NCBI GenBank assembly: GCA_023436305.1
Contig: JAEZJQ010000016.1
Location: forward strand, 1-64,000
Source: Bacillota bacterium
GTDB lineage: Bacteria; Bacillota; UBA4882; UBA8346
DNA length: 64,000 nucleotides
Reading direction: 5' to 3'
Position 1 is the stretch's first letter; each line of letters begins with the position of its first letter. Under the pieces are notes generated by a model, which saw only the letters and a list, made by a program, of their open reading frames with translations, did not search any database and was not told where the DNA came from. Position numbers and translations under genes: made by a program. This document shows positions 50,180 through 58,587 of the stretch, piece after piece.

Positions 50180-51235
50180 TTATTTCCCCTTGGCCGTAGC
50201 CGATTCTTTTCCGGGAGCCGCTTCTTTTTTAACCGGCGGCGCATCTTTGGCCAAATTTAATTGGATCCGGATCTTTTTTTCGACCTCGCCCAAAAGATTG
50301 GGATCTTTTTTCAAAAAGTCCCGGGCGTTTTCGCGGCCTTGACCGATCCGGTTCTCACCATAAGAGAACCAAGCGCCGCTTTTATTAATGATATTCAGAT
50401 CCACTCCCATATCCAAAATACATCCCGCTTTGGAAATGCCTTCGCCATATATGATATCAAACTCTCCTTCCTTAAAGGGAGGTGCCACCTTATTTTTGAC
50501 GACTTTTGCTTTGGTGCGGCTGCCTATGATATCGCTTCCTTGCTTGAGAGCTTCAACTTTGCGGATCTCCAACCGGACTGAAGCGTAGAACTTCAAAGCC
50601 CTCCCACCGGGAGTGGTCTCCGGGTTGCCAAACATGACACCCACTTTTTCTCGGATTTGGTTGATAAAAATTACTACCGTATTCGATTTACTGATGACTC
50701 CGGTCAATTTCCGCAAGGCCTGAGACATTAAACGGGCTTGAAGTCCAACGTGGGCATCACCCATTTCTCCTTCGATTTCAGCCTGCGGAGTTAGCGCGGC
50801 CACCGAGTCGATAACGATAATATCCACGGCCCCGCTTCTAACCAGAGCTTCGGTAATTTCCAACGCCTGTTCCCCGGTATCCGGCTGCGAGATAAGTAAA
50901 TTATCGATATCCACACCCAGCTTTTTCGCATAAAGGGGATCCAAGGCGTGCTCGGCATCGACGAACGCGGCAATTCCTCCGATTTTTTGGGCTTCCGCCG
51001 CAATATGCAGAGCAACAGTAGTTTTTCCGGAAGATTCGGGCCCGTATATCTCTACAACCCTCCCCCGTGGAATTCCTCCCACACCCAACGCCAAATCAAG
51101 CGAAAGAGCCCCGGTTGGTATCACTTCAATATTCGTTTTATCTGAAGCTTCACCCATTTTCATGATCGAACCTTTGCCAAACTGCTTTTCAATTTGTAAT
51201 AATGCAACTTCCAACGCTTTTTGCTTATCAGACAC
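50180..51235 (-). CDS. recA: Recombinase RecA
   Basis: 351 residues. GPESSGKTTVALHIAAEAQ (Walker A), FVDAEHALDP, VIDSVAALTPQAEI (Walker B), FINQIREKVGVMFGNPETTPGGRALKFYASVR (loop L2/GG motif) and the acidic/Lys-rich tail. DNA strand exchange, SOS coprotease. Upstream lies a sigma-A promoter overlapping a LexA-type box. A strong AAGGGGGAG site precedes the ATG. Confidence 0.99.
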   Translation of the reverse strand: MSDKQKALEVALLQIEKQFGKGSIMKMGEASDKTNIEVIPTGALSLDLALGVGGIPRGRVVEIYGPESSGKTTVALHIAAEAQKIGGIAAFVDAEHALDPLYAKKLGVDIDNLLISQPDTGEQALEITEALVRSGAVDIIVIDSVAALTPQAEIEGEMGDAHVGLQARLMSQALRKLTGVISKSNTVVIFINQIREKVGVMFGNPETTPGGRALKFYASVRLEIRKVEALKQGSDIIGSRTKAKVVKNKVAPPFKEGEFDIIYGEGISKAGCILDMGVDLNIINKSGAWFSYGENRIGQGRENARDFLKKDPNLLGEVEKKIRIQLNLAKDAPPVKKEAAPGKESATAKGK

Positions 51236-51338
51236 TAAAACTCCCCCTTACCGGCCATGAATTTTGATACCATGTTTCACCTTTATCGATTGATAAAAAA
51301 GTATCATTGTATGTTCGCGTTTATGCGAACGCACATCC

Positions 51339-51385
51339 AAACATGTGTTCTCCATAAGTATATCAAACGACTTTATCTGTGTCAA
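51339..51385 (-). promoter_or_regulatory. recA promoter with LexA/SOS box
   Basis: Minus strand TTGACA (51380-51385), 17 bp, TATACT (51357-51362), then GAAC-ACAT-GTTT at 51339-51350, which fits the Gram-positive CGAAC-N4-GTTCG box, at the transcription start. LexA repression of recA is the inference. A nearby GTTCGC/GCGAAC hairpin lies at 51313-51330. Confidence 0.7.
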
Positions 51386-51423
51386 ACGAAGGAAACCATG
51401 TTTTTAATTTTTTAACAAATTGT

Positions 51424-51984
51424 TTATTTTTGTAAGCGATATTTTTCAACTTGCCGGTATACGGGGCCGGTAGGGTAAAGTTGGCTTTCGATTAAGGAAA
51501 CTTCTTCCACAATCATGTCGCCGGTAAACTGAAATTTCGGTTCGAGAAACTTAACCCCGGGCGAACTATCCTTTACCCTGGCAATGGTAAGATGAGGGCT
51601 GAAAGGTCGGTCCTCTTTTGAAAAGCCGTAACCAAGGCAGGCATTATCGATGGAGTCCGCCAGTTTAGTCAACTGCGATTCACCGACAGCGACTCCCAGC
51701 CAGATAATCCGGGGAATTCCTTTGGACGGAAAACACCCGGCCTTTCCTAGTTGCAGCCGGAAAGGTTCATTATGTAGTACAGCCCGGCTAAGGGCCTGAT
51801 TTATATCATTCAAACGGGATAGAGGAACTTCACCGAAAAACTTCAAGGTAAAATGCAAATTCTCCGGAGTTGTCCATTTAAACCCGTGATGTACGGGCCC
51901 CATAATTTGATCGTCTAGTTGGATAAAACGGTTGACCTCCTCCACCATATCTTTGGCCAGATGAATTCCTACAAAAAGCCTCAT
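51424..51984 (-). CDS. thpR: RNA 2',3'-cyclic phosphodiesterase (LigT/ThpR)
   Basis: 186 residues of the 2H phosphoesterase superfamily, with both HxT/S tetrapeptides: ENLHFTLKFFGE and SPHLTIARV. The enzyme opens 2',3'-cyclic phosphate ends of RNA. The ATG overlaps the cinA stop by four bases (ATGA). It lies upstream of recA, the frequent arrangement cinA-thpR-recA. Confidence 0.93.
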   Translation of the reverse strand: MRLFVGIHLAKDMVEEVNRFIQLDDQIMGPVHHGFKWTTPENLHFTLKFFGEVPLSRLNDINQALSRAVLHNEPFRLQLGKAGCFPSKGIPRIIWLGVAVGESQLTKLADSIDNACLGYGFSKEDRPFSPHLTIARVKDSSPGVKFLEPKFQFTGDMIVEEVSLIESQLYPTGPVYRQVEKYRLQK

Positions 51985-53252
51985 GATAAAGCCCCCTCCT
52001 CACCCAATTCCGAAACCAGACCTCTCCAAAGCAGTGTTAACGCCGCTTGGGCGGAGGCATCCTTATTGCCGGTCCGGTCAAAGGGGAAAATTCTTTTTTC
52101 CACTATCAACCGCCCCGCTATATCAACCGCCAGATATACGAGACCCACCGGTTTTTCAGTGCTTCCGCCTCCTGGTCCGGCAATTCCGGTTACGGCTAAA
52201 CCGGCTTGAGCTCCGGTTCGTACCCGTATCGCGCTGGCCAAAGCCTGGGCGGTCTCCGGACTCACCGCTCCGTATTTCTGGATCACCGGTTCCGGAACTC
52301 CTACCAAGTCTGTTTTCAATTGATTGCTGTAACAATTCACCCCGCCCAGATAATAATCGGAACTCCCCGGTACATTGGTGAGCCGGTGGGCAATGAGCCC
52401 CCCGGTACAGGATTCGGCGGTAGCCAAAAACCAGCCGGCCTTTTTTAAAATTCGGCCGGTAACCGTTTCCAAGTTATCGGAATCATACCCATAGATATAT
52501 TCTCCAATTCTCTCCCGGATTTTGGCGGCCATTGCGGCGACTAAACGCTCATTCTCACTTTTTTTAATACCTTTGGCCGTAATTCGCAAGGATACCTCTC
52601 CCTTACCGGCATAAGGCGCAATAGTGGGGTTGGTTTGCCCTTGAATCAGATCCATGATCTTTTCTTCCATGGCTGATTCACCGATTCCAGCGATTTTAAG
52701 AATCCGGGAAGTGAGTACCGGATTGTTTTCCTGTTCCAAAATAGGCCGTAAAAGCGGTTTAACTTGGGCCTCCCATATTCCTTTTAACTCAATGGGCACT
52801 CCCGGTAAAGCAATGATATAACGCTGATCTTTGGCCACGAATAATGAGGGAGCCGTACCCAAATGATTGGGAACAACTTGTCCCGACGGCGGGAACATGG
52901 CTTGACGGCGGTTGCTCTCCACAATAGGACGCTGTACTTTATGAAAATAGGCGGAAACTTGCCGCCAAGCCTCTTCATTAAATTCCAACGGCTCGTTTAG
53001 CAGCCCGGCTACAGCTTCCCGGGTAAGATCATCCTGAGTCGGCCCCAATCCACCGGATAAAATCATTAAGTCGGCTCTGCTCCAGGCCAGCTTAAGCGTG
53101 GAGATAATTCGTTCCAAGTTATCTCCCACCGTGGTTTTGTGATATAAATCAATTCCTAAGTCTGCCAGCTCCCTGGCCATAAAGGCGGCGTTGGTGTCCA
53201 CAATTTGGCCCAATAGTAATTCCGTCCCGATACAAATAATCTCAGCTTTCAT
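51981..53252 (-). CDS. cinA: CinA competence/damage-inducible protein (NMN deamidase type)
   Basis: 423 residues. An N-terminal MoaB/Mog-like domain (MKAEIICIGTELLLGQIVDTN, ILSGGLGPTQDDLTREAVA) and a C-terminal NMN-deamidase domain (TAESCTGGLIAHRLTNVPGSSDYYLGG, GIAGPGGGSTEKPVG). It recycles NMN and associates with competence in some species. The ATG chosen has AGGTGG 8 nt upstream; a GTG four codons earlier is inferior. It starts the cinA-thpR-recA-recX run. Confidence 0.95.
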   Translation of the reverse strand: MKAEIICIGTELLLGQIVDTNAAFMARELADLGIDLYHKTTVGDNLERIISTLKLAWSRADLMILSGGLGPTQDDLTREAVAGLLNEPLEFNEEAWRQVSAYFHKVQRPIVESNRRQAMFPPSGQVVPNHLGTAPSLFVAKDQRYIIALPGVPIELKGIWEAQVKPLLRPILEQENNPVLTSRILKIAGIGESAMEEKIMDLIQGQTNPTIAPYAGKGEVSLRITAKGIKKSENERLVAAMAAKIRERIGEYIYGYDSDNLETVTGRILKKAGWFLATAESCTGGLIAHRLTNVPGSSDYYLGGVNCYSNQLKTDLVGVPEPVIQKYGAVSPETAQALASAIRVRTGAQAGLAVTGIAGPGGGSTEKPVGLVYLAVDIAGRLIVEKRIFPFDRTGNKDASAQAALTLLWRGLVSELGEEGALS

Positions 53253-53481
53253 CCATTGTCCCACCTATTGCTTGTTATAGCGAAACTTCAATCAAAAATT
53301 ATCCCCCAAAAATAAAAAAATAACTTTGAAAAGATAATTGTTTTCCTCTATATTTCGCTAAACCAAAGCCAATTCCTTTAAGAAAATAGGGGCCTGACAA
53401 CCAATGCATTTTTATACCTACCGTACGTGCTTATCAGGCACAACCAGGAATGAAAAATAATGTCTATCTTTGGGTTAACTG

Positions 53482-54210
53482 TTAAGGAGCCTGATCCTGG
53501 AAATATTTTATAAGTCCATGATAAATGGCCAGCGCTAATTGTTCACGATATTGTTCCGTCGCCAATAGCCGGGCTTCCTCGGGGTTGGATAGAAACCCTG
53601 TTTCGATGATTATTCCGGGCATTTCAGTCAATTCCAACACCCGATACTGGCCTTTTTTCGCCTTCCGATGATTGGGCCCCAGGGAACTTACCAGTTGTTC
53701 TTGAACGGCTTCTGCCAATCGCCGCGACTCCGGGTTGTTTGTGTTATAAAAAGTCTGGGCGCCGTGATAAATGGTTTGAGGGAAACTATTGGCGTGAATT
53801 GACAGGAAAATATCTGCTTTGCTTTGATTGGCTATTTGAATACGGCGGTCCAAATCCCTCCGTTTTTTGGTGCTGTAACTGTCTCCGAACCCGAAAAAAT
53901 CCCGGTCGGTCTCCCTGACCATAATGCAATACACCCCAACCCTGGATAAATATTTTTTTAAACGCAAGGCCACATCAAGGTTGAGATGTTTCTCCGTTAT
54001 CCCGGTATTCGATCTCGCTCCTGGATCTCCACCGCCGTGTCCGGGATCGATGACTACCTTCCGGCCGGAAACGAGTGTTCCCAAAGGAATACTGGTCCAT
54101 ATCGCCGGTTGTCTCAGTAACCATATCCCAATTGCGGTGAAAATCAGTAGCATTGCAAAATATAAAAAACCGCCATTCACAAAAATAATCATCAATCGTT
54201 TATGACGCAT
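53482..54210 (-). CDS. cwlD: N-acetylmuramoyl-L-alanine amidase CwlD (spore cortex type)
   Basis: 242 residues from an ATG behind GGGTGG. One N-terminal membrane helix (MIIFVNGGFLYFAMLLIFTAI) then an Amidase_3 domain: VIDPGHGGGDPGARSN (first zinc His), TEKHLNLDVAL (zinc Glu), SIHANSFP (second His), PGIIIETGFLSNPEEARLL (catalytic Glu). CwlD, with GerS/PdaA, makes muramic-delta-lactam in cortex peptidoglycan. The protein is slightly longer than the Bacillus CwlD (about 237). Confidence 0.9.
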   Translation of the reverse strand: MRHKRLMIIFVNGGFLYFAMLLIFTAIGIWLLRQPAIWTSIPLGTLVSGRKVVIDPGHGGGDPGARSNTGITEKHLNLDVALRLKKYLSRVGVYCIMVRETDRDFFGFGDSYSTKKRRDLDRRIQIANQSKADIFLSIHANSFPQTIYHGAQTFYNTNNPESRRLAEAVQEQLVSSLGPNHRKAKKGQYRVLELTEMPGIIIETGFLSNPEEARLLATEQYREQLALAIYHGLIKYFQDQAP

Positions 54211-54407
54211 AAAACCACCCTTAATGATCAAGCTTTGGTATCCTTGGAAATGAGGCCAAAATGTTATTTTAATTGAAACTAATACTCCAATTTGGTTTAA
54301 GATATTCCGATTCTCTAAAAACTAGAAGGGTTTGAATAAGCTTTTCCATTATTCACAGCATTTTTATTGCAAAAAATATGTTTTTAAGAAAATATTCTTT
54401 CAAGCAA

Positions 54408-54436
54408 TTGACATCCGGGGACAGATTTGTTATTAT
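54408..54436 (+). promoter_or_regulatory. Strong sigma-A promoter of speD
   Basis: TTGACA (54408-54413), 17-bp spacer, TATTAT (54431-54436). The transcript would start near 54443 and give a leader of about 190 nt before speD. Confidence 0.8.
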
Positions 54437-54442
54437 ATTTTT

Positions 54443-54634
54443 GTTTGCAAAAACGTTGGGGAGCGTGACAATATCCCGTTCCAAATTTAACATTCTCCTG
54501 ATCTAACATATATCCCGAGGCGAGCCGAACGGCCACAAGCCGTTTGCATCATCGGGTAAAGGGAAATCAGGGTGCTTATGGGTCAAAATATTCTTCCTGA
54601 CCAGAAGATTTTTTAACGACAAGGGGTGAGGGGA
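54443..54634 (+). promoter_or_regulatory. Structured speD 5' leader (candidate riboswitch/attenuator)
   Basis: Nested helices: P1 CCTGAT (54497-54502) with ATCAGG (54566-54571); P2 CCCGA (54514-54518) with TCGGG (54552-54556); P3 CGAACGGC (54526-54533) with GCCGTTTG (54539-54546). A terminator-like hairpin with T-run lies at 54592-54614. A second CCTGA copy (54596-54600) inside it can pair with the ATCAGG arm, so P1 and the antiterminator are mutually exclusive. I recognise no known aptamer consensus (SAM, THF, preQ1, TPP, B12). Ligand unknown; polyamines or SAM are obvious candidates. Confidence 0.6.
54592..54614 (+). terminator. Attenuator-type terminator in the speD leader
   Basis: TCTTC/GAAGA with a 7-nt loop followed by TTTTTT. 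Short and A+U-rich, so weak by itself. The GGTCA at 54581-54585 can alternatively pair with the TGACC at 54598-54602. Confidence 0.55.
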
Positions 54635-55015
54635 ATGCAGAGTTTTGATACTGTAGGTGCTCACGTTCTGGCAGATTTCTGGGGGTGCCAGTTCGAAAAG
54701 CTCGATGATGCTGAACTATTAATTAATAGTTTACGACAAGCTGCAAAAAGTGCCAAAATGACAATCCTTGGTGAAGAGTCATATAAGTTTACCCCCCAGG
54801 GTTTTACCGGGCTTTTGTTATTATCCGAGAGTCACATTTCGATTCATACCTACCCGGAACGCGGTTACGCCGCAATTGATGTTTATACCTGCGGTGGTGG
54901 TATGACTCAAAAAGCCATTGACTTTTTAAAAGATGTCCTAAAGCCCGAGCATGTTCAAGAAATGTTGGTACGACGGGGTGTTCCCGATATCGCATTCAAT
55001 GTTCATGCATCCTAA
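54635..55015 (+). CDS. speD: S-adenosylmethionine decarboxylase proenzyme
   Basis: 126 residues from an ATG after AAGGGGTGAGGGGA. Decarboxylates SAM to the aminopropyl donor for spermidine synthesis. The chain cleaves itself at Ser66 of LLSESHISIHTYPE, leaving a pyruvoyl group; His71 and Cys86 (DVYTCGGG) are the other catalytic residues, at positions shifted +3 from the Thermotoga enzyme. The length matches the prokaryotic class Ib enzymes. speE is not adjacent. The leader suggests regulated expression. Confidence 0.97.
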   Translation: MQSFDTVGAHVLADFWGCQFEKLDDAELLINSLRQAAKSAKMTILGEESYKFTPQGFTGLLLLSESHISIHTYPERGYAAIDVYTCGGGMTQKAIDFLKDVLKPEHVQEMLVRRGVPDIAFNVHAS

Positions 55016-55033
55016 TTTCATATGATTTTACTG

Positions 55034-55062
55034 AAAAAAGCACCGAAACCAGGTGCTTTTTT
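55034..55062 (+). terminator. Terminator after speD
   Basis: AAAAAAGCACC/GGTGCTTTTTT, 7-nt loop; symmetrical with a T-run on the plus strand. Confidence 0.85.
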
Positions 55063-55148
55063 GTTGTCCAACCCACTTCACCGCTAAAGACCAGTCCTGA
55101 ATATAAAATAATATTTCCTGGGATACTAACTAAACGAGGTGACATGTG

Positions 55149-55967
55149 ATGCGGAATCTCTGGAAAGGGGCCATAAGTTTCGGGCTGGTGAATGTCCCGG
55201 TGAAGCTTTATACCGCCACCGAAAAAAAGGAGATTAAATTCAATTATCTTCATGAAAAATGCAAAACCCCCATCAAATATGAACGGCGCTGTCCCACCTG
55301 CAATGTGGAGGTTTCTTCGGAAGAGATCGTCTGGGGTTATGAATTTGAAAAAGGGCAATATGTGGTTTTAAAAGAGGAAGATTTCGCCAAAATTCCCGAT
55401 GAGGGCGGCAAGACTATCGATATCGTCGATTTTGTCGATCTACAGGAAATCGATCCCATCTACTTTGAAAAAAGCTATTATCTGGAACCCGCTCAGGGCG
55501 GCGAAAAAGCTTACGCTCTTTTAAAAAGAGCCATGCGGGAGACAGGAAAAATCGCCGTCGCCAAAGTGATTATTCGCTCCAAGGAATCCCTGGCCGTGCT
55601 CCGGGTATACCAGAATGCGCTACTGATGGCTGTAATTTTCTACCCCGATGAAATCCGCGCCACCACCGGACTCACCGGCATCCAAACCGAACCGGCGCTC
55701 CATGATAACGAGATTAAAATGGCCAACAATTTGATCGCCAATCTCTCCAGCCATTTCGATCCCCAAAAATATACCAACCGTTACCGGGAAGACTTAATGG
55801 CCGTAATCCAAAGCAAAATCAGCGGTGGCGAAATCACCCAAACCCCGGGACGCGAAACCGGCAAGATCATCGATCTCATGGAAGCCTTACGCGCCAGTAT
55901 CGCTGCCACCGAAAAGCAGCCACCGGAGAAGCCCGCCAAAACTCGGGAGAGGATTAAAACCGGCTAG
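55149..55967 (+). CDS. ku: Ku protein (bacterial NHEJ)
   Basis: 272 residues; ATG behind GAGGTGA. The Ku core is clear: MRNLWKGAISFGLVNVPVKLYTAT, HEKCKTPIKYERRCPTCN, GYEFEKGQYVVLKEEDF, YYLEPAQGGEKAYALLKRAM, and the C-terminal helix IDLMEALRASI followed by a basic tail. Ku forms a homodimeric ring on DNA ends and recruits LigD. ligD is not in the window. It is common in spore-formers for repair during germination. Terminated upstream from speD, so separately transcribed. Confidence 0.96.
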   Translation: MRNLWKGAISFGLVNVPVKLYTATEKKEIKFNYLHEKCKTPIKYERRCPTCNVEVSSEEIVWGYEFEKGQYVVLKEEDFAKIPDEGGKTIDIVDFVDLQEIDPIYFEKSYYLEPAQGGEKAYALLKRAMRETGKIAVAKVIIRSKESLAVLRVYQNALLMAVIFYPDEIRATTGLTGIQTEPALHDNEIKMANNLIANLSSHFDPQKYTNRYREDLMAVIQSKISGGEITQTPGRETGKIIDLMEALRASIAATEKQPPEKPAKTRERIKTG

Positions 55968-56151
55968 AAGTCTGTGCGAGTAACACTTTTTAATAGCTTC
56001 ACAGACTCCTAGTCTAAAATGGCATTAACCCGGTGTCACTTCACCGCCAATTTACGCCTTGGCCATTTCCGGCGATTTCATAAAAGAAGACATTGAGTAT
56101 AATATTCATCGCTTGTTTCCCATTCGACTCATAAATGACTTTACCGGCATT

Positions 56152-56649
56152 TTACGATGTCCCTTCCTTCAGCCATTTAAAATTAAATCGGGGAATTTTG
56201 GAATCGGTAGTTATTTTTACCGATAAAACTTTATAAAAAAACTTTCCACCCGGCGCTTCAACGGCAATATTATCTCCTATTTTTCTTAAAAGTAACGCTT
56301 TACCCATGGGCGATAAAAATGAAATATCATTTATATCGATTTTTGGCTTAAGCGGCGAAATCAATTTGTAACGATAGGTTTTACAGCTATCGGCATCCTC
56401 GACCATCACCTCACTGCCGATAACGACATAAGGAAAATCGTTGTTTGCCGTTTCCACGGTTGAAATATTACGAATCATATCTCCAAGTCGCCCTATATAA
56501 TCATTCAAAATCCATTTTACTTCATCGGCTTCTTTGGATGGTTCGGGAAAAAAATCATCCATTATGCGATAAATTCCCTCTTCAATTTCCAACAAGTTGG
56601 CAAGTAACGAATCAAAGGCATCTTTTGTCAAAAAAATGGGTTGATTCAT
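56152..56649 (-). CDS. GreA/GreB-family C-terminal-domain protein
   Basis: 165 residues. The C-terminal half (VVIGSEVMVEDADSCKTYRYKLISP, then ISFLSPMGKALLLRKIGD and KFFYKVLSVK) is the GreA/GreB FKBP-like domain. The N-terminal half is helical but without the acidic DxxE tip of a true Gre coiled coil that I can assign, so it could be a Gre-like RNA-polymerase binder (Rnk or other anti-factor) and not a cleavage factor. GAAAGGAG precedes the ATG. Stand-alone. Confidence 0.7.
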   Translation of the reverse strand: MNQPIFLTKDAFDSLLANLLEIEEGIYRIMDDFFPEPSKEADEVKWILNDYIGRLGDMIRNISTVETANNDFPYVVIGSEVMVEDADSCKTYRYKLISPLKPKIDINDISFLSPMGKALLLRKIGDNIAVEAPGGKFFYKVLSVKITTDSKIPRFNFKWLKEGTS

Positions 56650-56822
56650 CGGTAACTCCTTTCATAATTCATATTTTGGGGGAAATATATAATTCCAAAT
56701 ATGGTGTATACAACCATTCTGATTGTCGATACTTGTATATAAATAATTTTCAATTGTTCATGAATACTACAAATCGAATATACAAAAACCATTTAATGTA
56801 AAAGAGGTATAAATAAAACACA

Positions 56823-56851
56823 AGGACATTTCGTCCAAAGACGAATGTCCT
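56823..56851. other. Inverted repeat in the gap upstream of the Gre-like gene
   Basis: AGGACATTTCGTC/GACGAATGTCCT with a 4-nt loop (one bulged base). It resembles a terminator on the plus strand (CTTTAAATA follows), but the gene it would serve is unclear. Confidence 0.5.
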
Positions 56852-57202
56852 CTTTAAATATTAAAATATCTATTTTGTGAAAAATTATCTTATAAAAGCG
56901 CAGGAACATTTTAATGAAACAAAATGCCATTGGTAATATTCTATCATAATATACAGCGGTTGTAAATAGTGGAATCGTATTCCTTTTAATTGAAATGCAT
57001 AAATTAAATGGATTCAGTTCAATTAAATGGTTTTCTATGACTCAACGATTACCGGTGAAAGCCTTTAATTTCAGAGCTTTTTTGATTCTATCATCGCTGC
57101 GAAATCCAAGTAGCCATAATTAGTATTGACTCTGGCCATAAAACTCCGAATGATTTTTTCATTCAATCAAATATAGCCTCTTTTTAATTGAATACTTTAA
57201 AG
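56852..57202. other. AT-rich stretch without a recognisable gene
   Basis: Nothing coding-like with a ribosome binding site, no repeats above background. It lies between the Gre-like gene and a decayed membrane gene on the same strand, and may hold further debris of it. Confidence 0.4.
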
Positions 57203-57502
57203 CTAAGCTTCAGGTAGTTTTTTAGTCAACCACTGAAGTACTTCGGCCGATGCCAGACCAAATATCGAAGTTGATATAAAATGGGAAACCACATTTTACC
57301 AAGGAACTTTTTGCATCAATGGCAATTTATCCATCAAACCGACGGCAAAAATGGCAAGCCATAACCCAATCGCAACAGGTTCTATTAAAAAGAAAAAGGC
57401 GGGACCGTCAAATACTTTTCCCATGGCAAGGAATAGAATCTCTTCCAGGACCAAAACGGTTATCAACGGAATGTGTACGGAATTACCTTCCGCAAATATC
57501 AA
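57203..57502 (-). pseudogene. Decayed membrane protein gene with an in-frame stop
   Basis: A hydrophobic coding-like frame (IPLITVLVLEEILFLAMGK, then FFFLIEPVAIGLWLAIFAVGL) ends at a TAA after LMQKVPW (57296). The same frame continues past the stop with NVVSHFISTSIFGLASAEVLQ and WLTKKLPEA to a TAG at 57203, again protein-like. No ribosome binding site precedes the upper part, so the 5' end is missing too. One substitution would restore a single protein of about 100 residues. Function unknown. Confidence 0.5.
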
Positions 57503-57505
57503 TGT

Positions 57506-57537
57506 AAAAAGCCAGCTCTTTACAGATCTGGCTTTTT
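57506..57537. terminator. Bidirectional terminator, serves the DUF6448 gene
   Basis: AAAAAGCCAG/CTGGCTTTTT with a 12-nt loop; A-run on one side and T-run on the other, so it works on both strands. It lies about 140 nt past the stop of the gene at 57681. Confidence 0.75.
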
Positions 57538-57680
57538 ATATGACTAGGCGCACCAGCACGATTAACTTTACGAGCAATTATATTTCAATATATCAACCTC
57601 TGGTAAAGGATGTGAAATTCATCATACATACAGCCTACTTTTGTCACCTGTACATAATAAATTTTATCGATGGAAAGATA

Positions 57681-58307
57681 CTAATGCTGGTGCGGCTTTG
57701 TTTTTACAACTCCCTCATCGCCATGAGCAGTCTCACTGATAAGAATATGGATTTGTTCCACATAATGCACATATTCCACATAAGCTTCCACATACTCCCT
57801 GCCGGCACTGGCACTGTCATTGGCATGTTTTTTCTTCTCCAGGACTTGCTGAAAACGTTTCCTGATTCCTTCTTCCGCCTTATTGGCGATTTCCTTGGAT
57901 AATTCATCAACTTTTCCAGTGGCTAAAGCCCGGTCACTTGCCGCGACCACCGGTTCAACCGTTCCGGCGGGTTTTAGTCCACTATACGGCGCGCCTTCTC
58001 CCGCGCGGTGCAACCGGATCAGGGTTTCAAAGAAATAATTATCAGCCAGTTCTTTTGCTTCCGGTCCCTTGACTCTAACTGTTAATGTTTTTTGGAAAAC
58101 CGCCCGGATTTCATTCTCATATTCTTTTTGGACCCATTTGAGCACCGGAGTGACCTCTTTTTGCTCGAGAGCCTTTCTAGCTTCCGTGACCACAGGACCA
58201 TCCAAAGCATCGCAATGCGCTTCCGTTTTTAACGGGATCAGGGCCAAACTACCAACGAAAACAATGACTACGAATAAACTTTTTAAAAATCTTTTGTTGT
58301 TTGTCAT
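57681..58307 (-). CDS. DUF6448-family secreted protein
   Basis: 208 residues with a signal peptide (KRFLKSLFVVIVFVGSLALIP) ending before AHCDALDGPVVTEARKAL, the characteristic start of DUF6448. Conserved helices: TPVLKWVQKEYENEIRAVFQKTL, ELADNYFFETLIRLHRAGEGAPY and SGLKPAGTVEP. The C-terminus is His-rich (KTKPHQH). The function is unknown; the conserved HCD/HRAGEG residues could bind a metal or heme. GGGAGATT precedes the ATG. Stand-alone, terminated downstream. Confidence 0.8.
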   Translation of the reverse strand: MTNNKRFLKSLFVVIVFVGSLALIPLKTEAHCDALDGPVVTEARKALEQKEVTPVLKWVQKEYENEIRAVFQKTLTVRVKGPEAKELADNYFFETLIRLHRAGEGAPYSGLKPAGTVEPVVAASDRALATGKVDELSKEIANKAEEGIRKRFQQVLEKKKHANDSASAGREYVEAYVEYVHYVEQIHILISETAHGDEGVVKTKPHQH

Positions 58308-58375
58308 CGAAAGAATCTCCCTTCATAATGTATTCTTATTATTAGCTTTCATGGTTTAATAATAGAGTATTATAA

Positions 58376-58406
58376 AGAAAAAAACTGTGAGGCGGATCAC
58401 AGTTTT
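58376..58406 (-). terminator. Terminator of the 64-aa gene
   Basis: Minus strand AAAACTGTG/CACAGTTTT with an 8-nt loop, then TTTTTTC. About 180 nt after the stop at 58588, with no other feature in the gap. Confidence 0.65.
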
Positions 58407-58587
58407 AAAAATTCTTCTTTTAAATAAACTGTTTATTGAATTGTCATGTTCTTCATCGTCCAAATCGGGTTAATCCGATAAAAAAGAAGCAAGATTTGTA
58501 TGGAATTGCTGATGTGATAAAAAATAATAACGGCCATGATACCATGAACGTTACTTTTTTTTACCTGCTTACGAACCGGGGTATATA

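Noticed and set aside
53265..53481. GCCTGA...TCAGGC inverted repeat between cinA and cwlD
   Set aside because: Loop of roughly 40 nt and no T-run; too weak to call.
54440..54634. SAM-I, THF or cobalamin riboswitch in the speD leader
   Set aside because: None of the consensus segments (for example GAGGGA/GGCCC for SAM-I or GCCACTG for B12) are present; left as unclassified.
57351..57902. 183-codon plus-strand frame
   Set aside because: Antisense to a terminator, a decayed membrane gene and the DUF6448 gene, with the residue pattern of a shadow frame.
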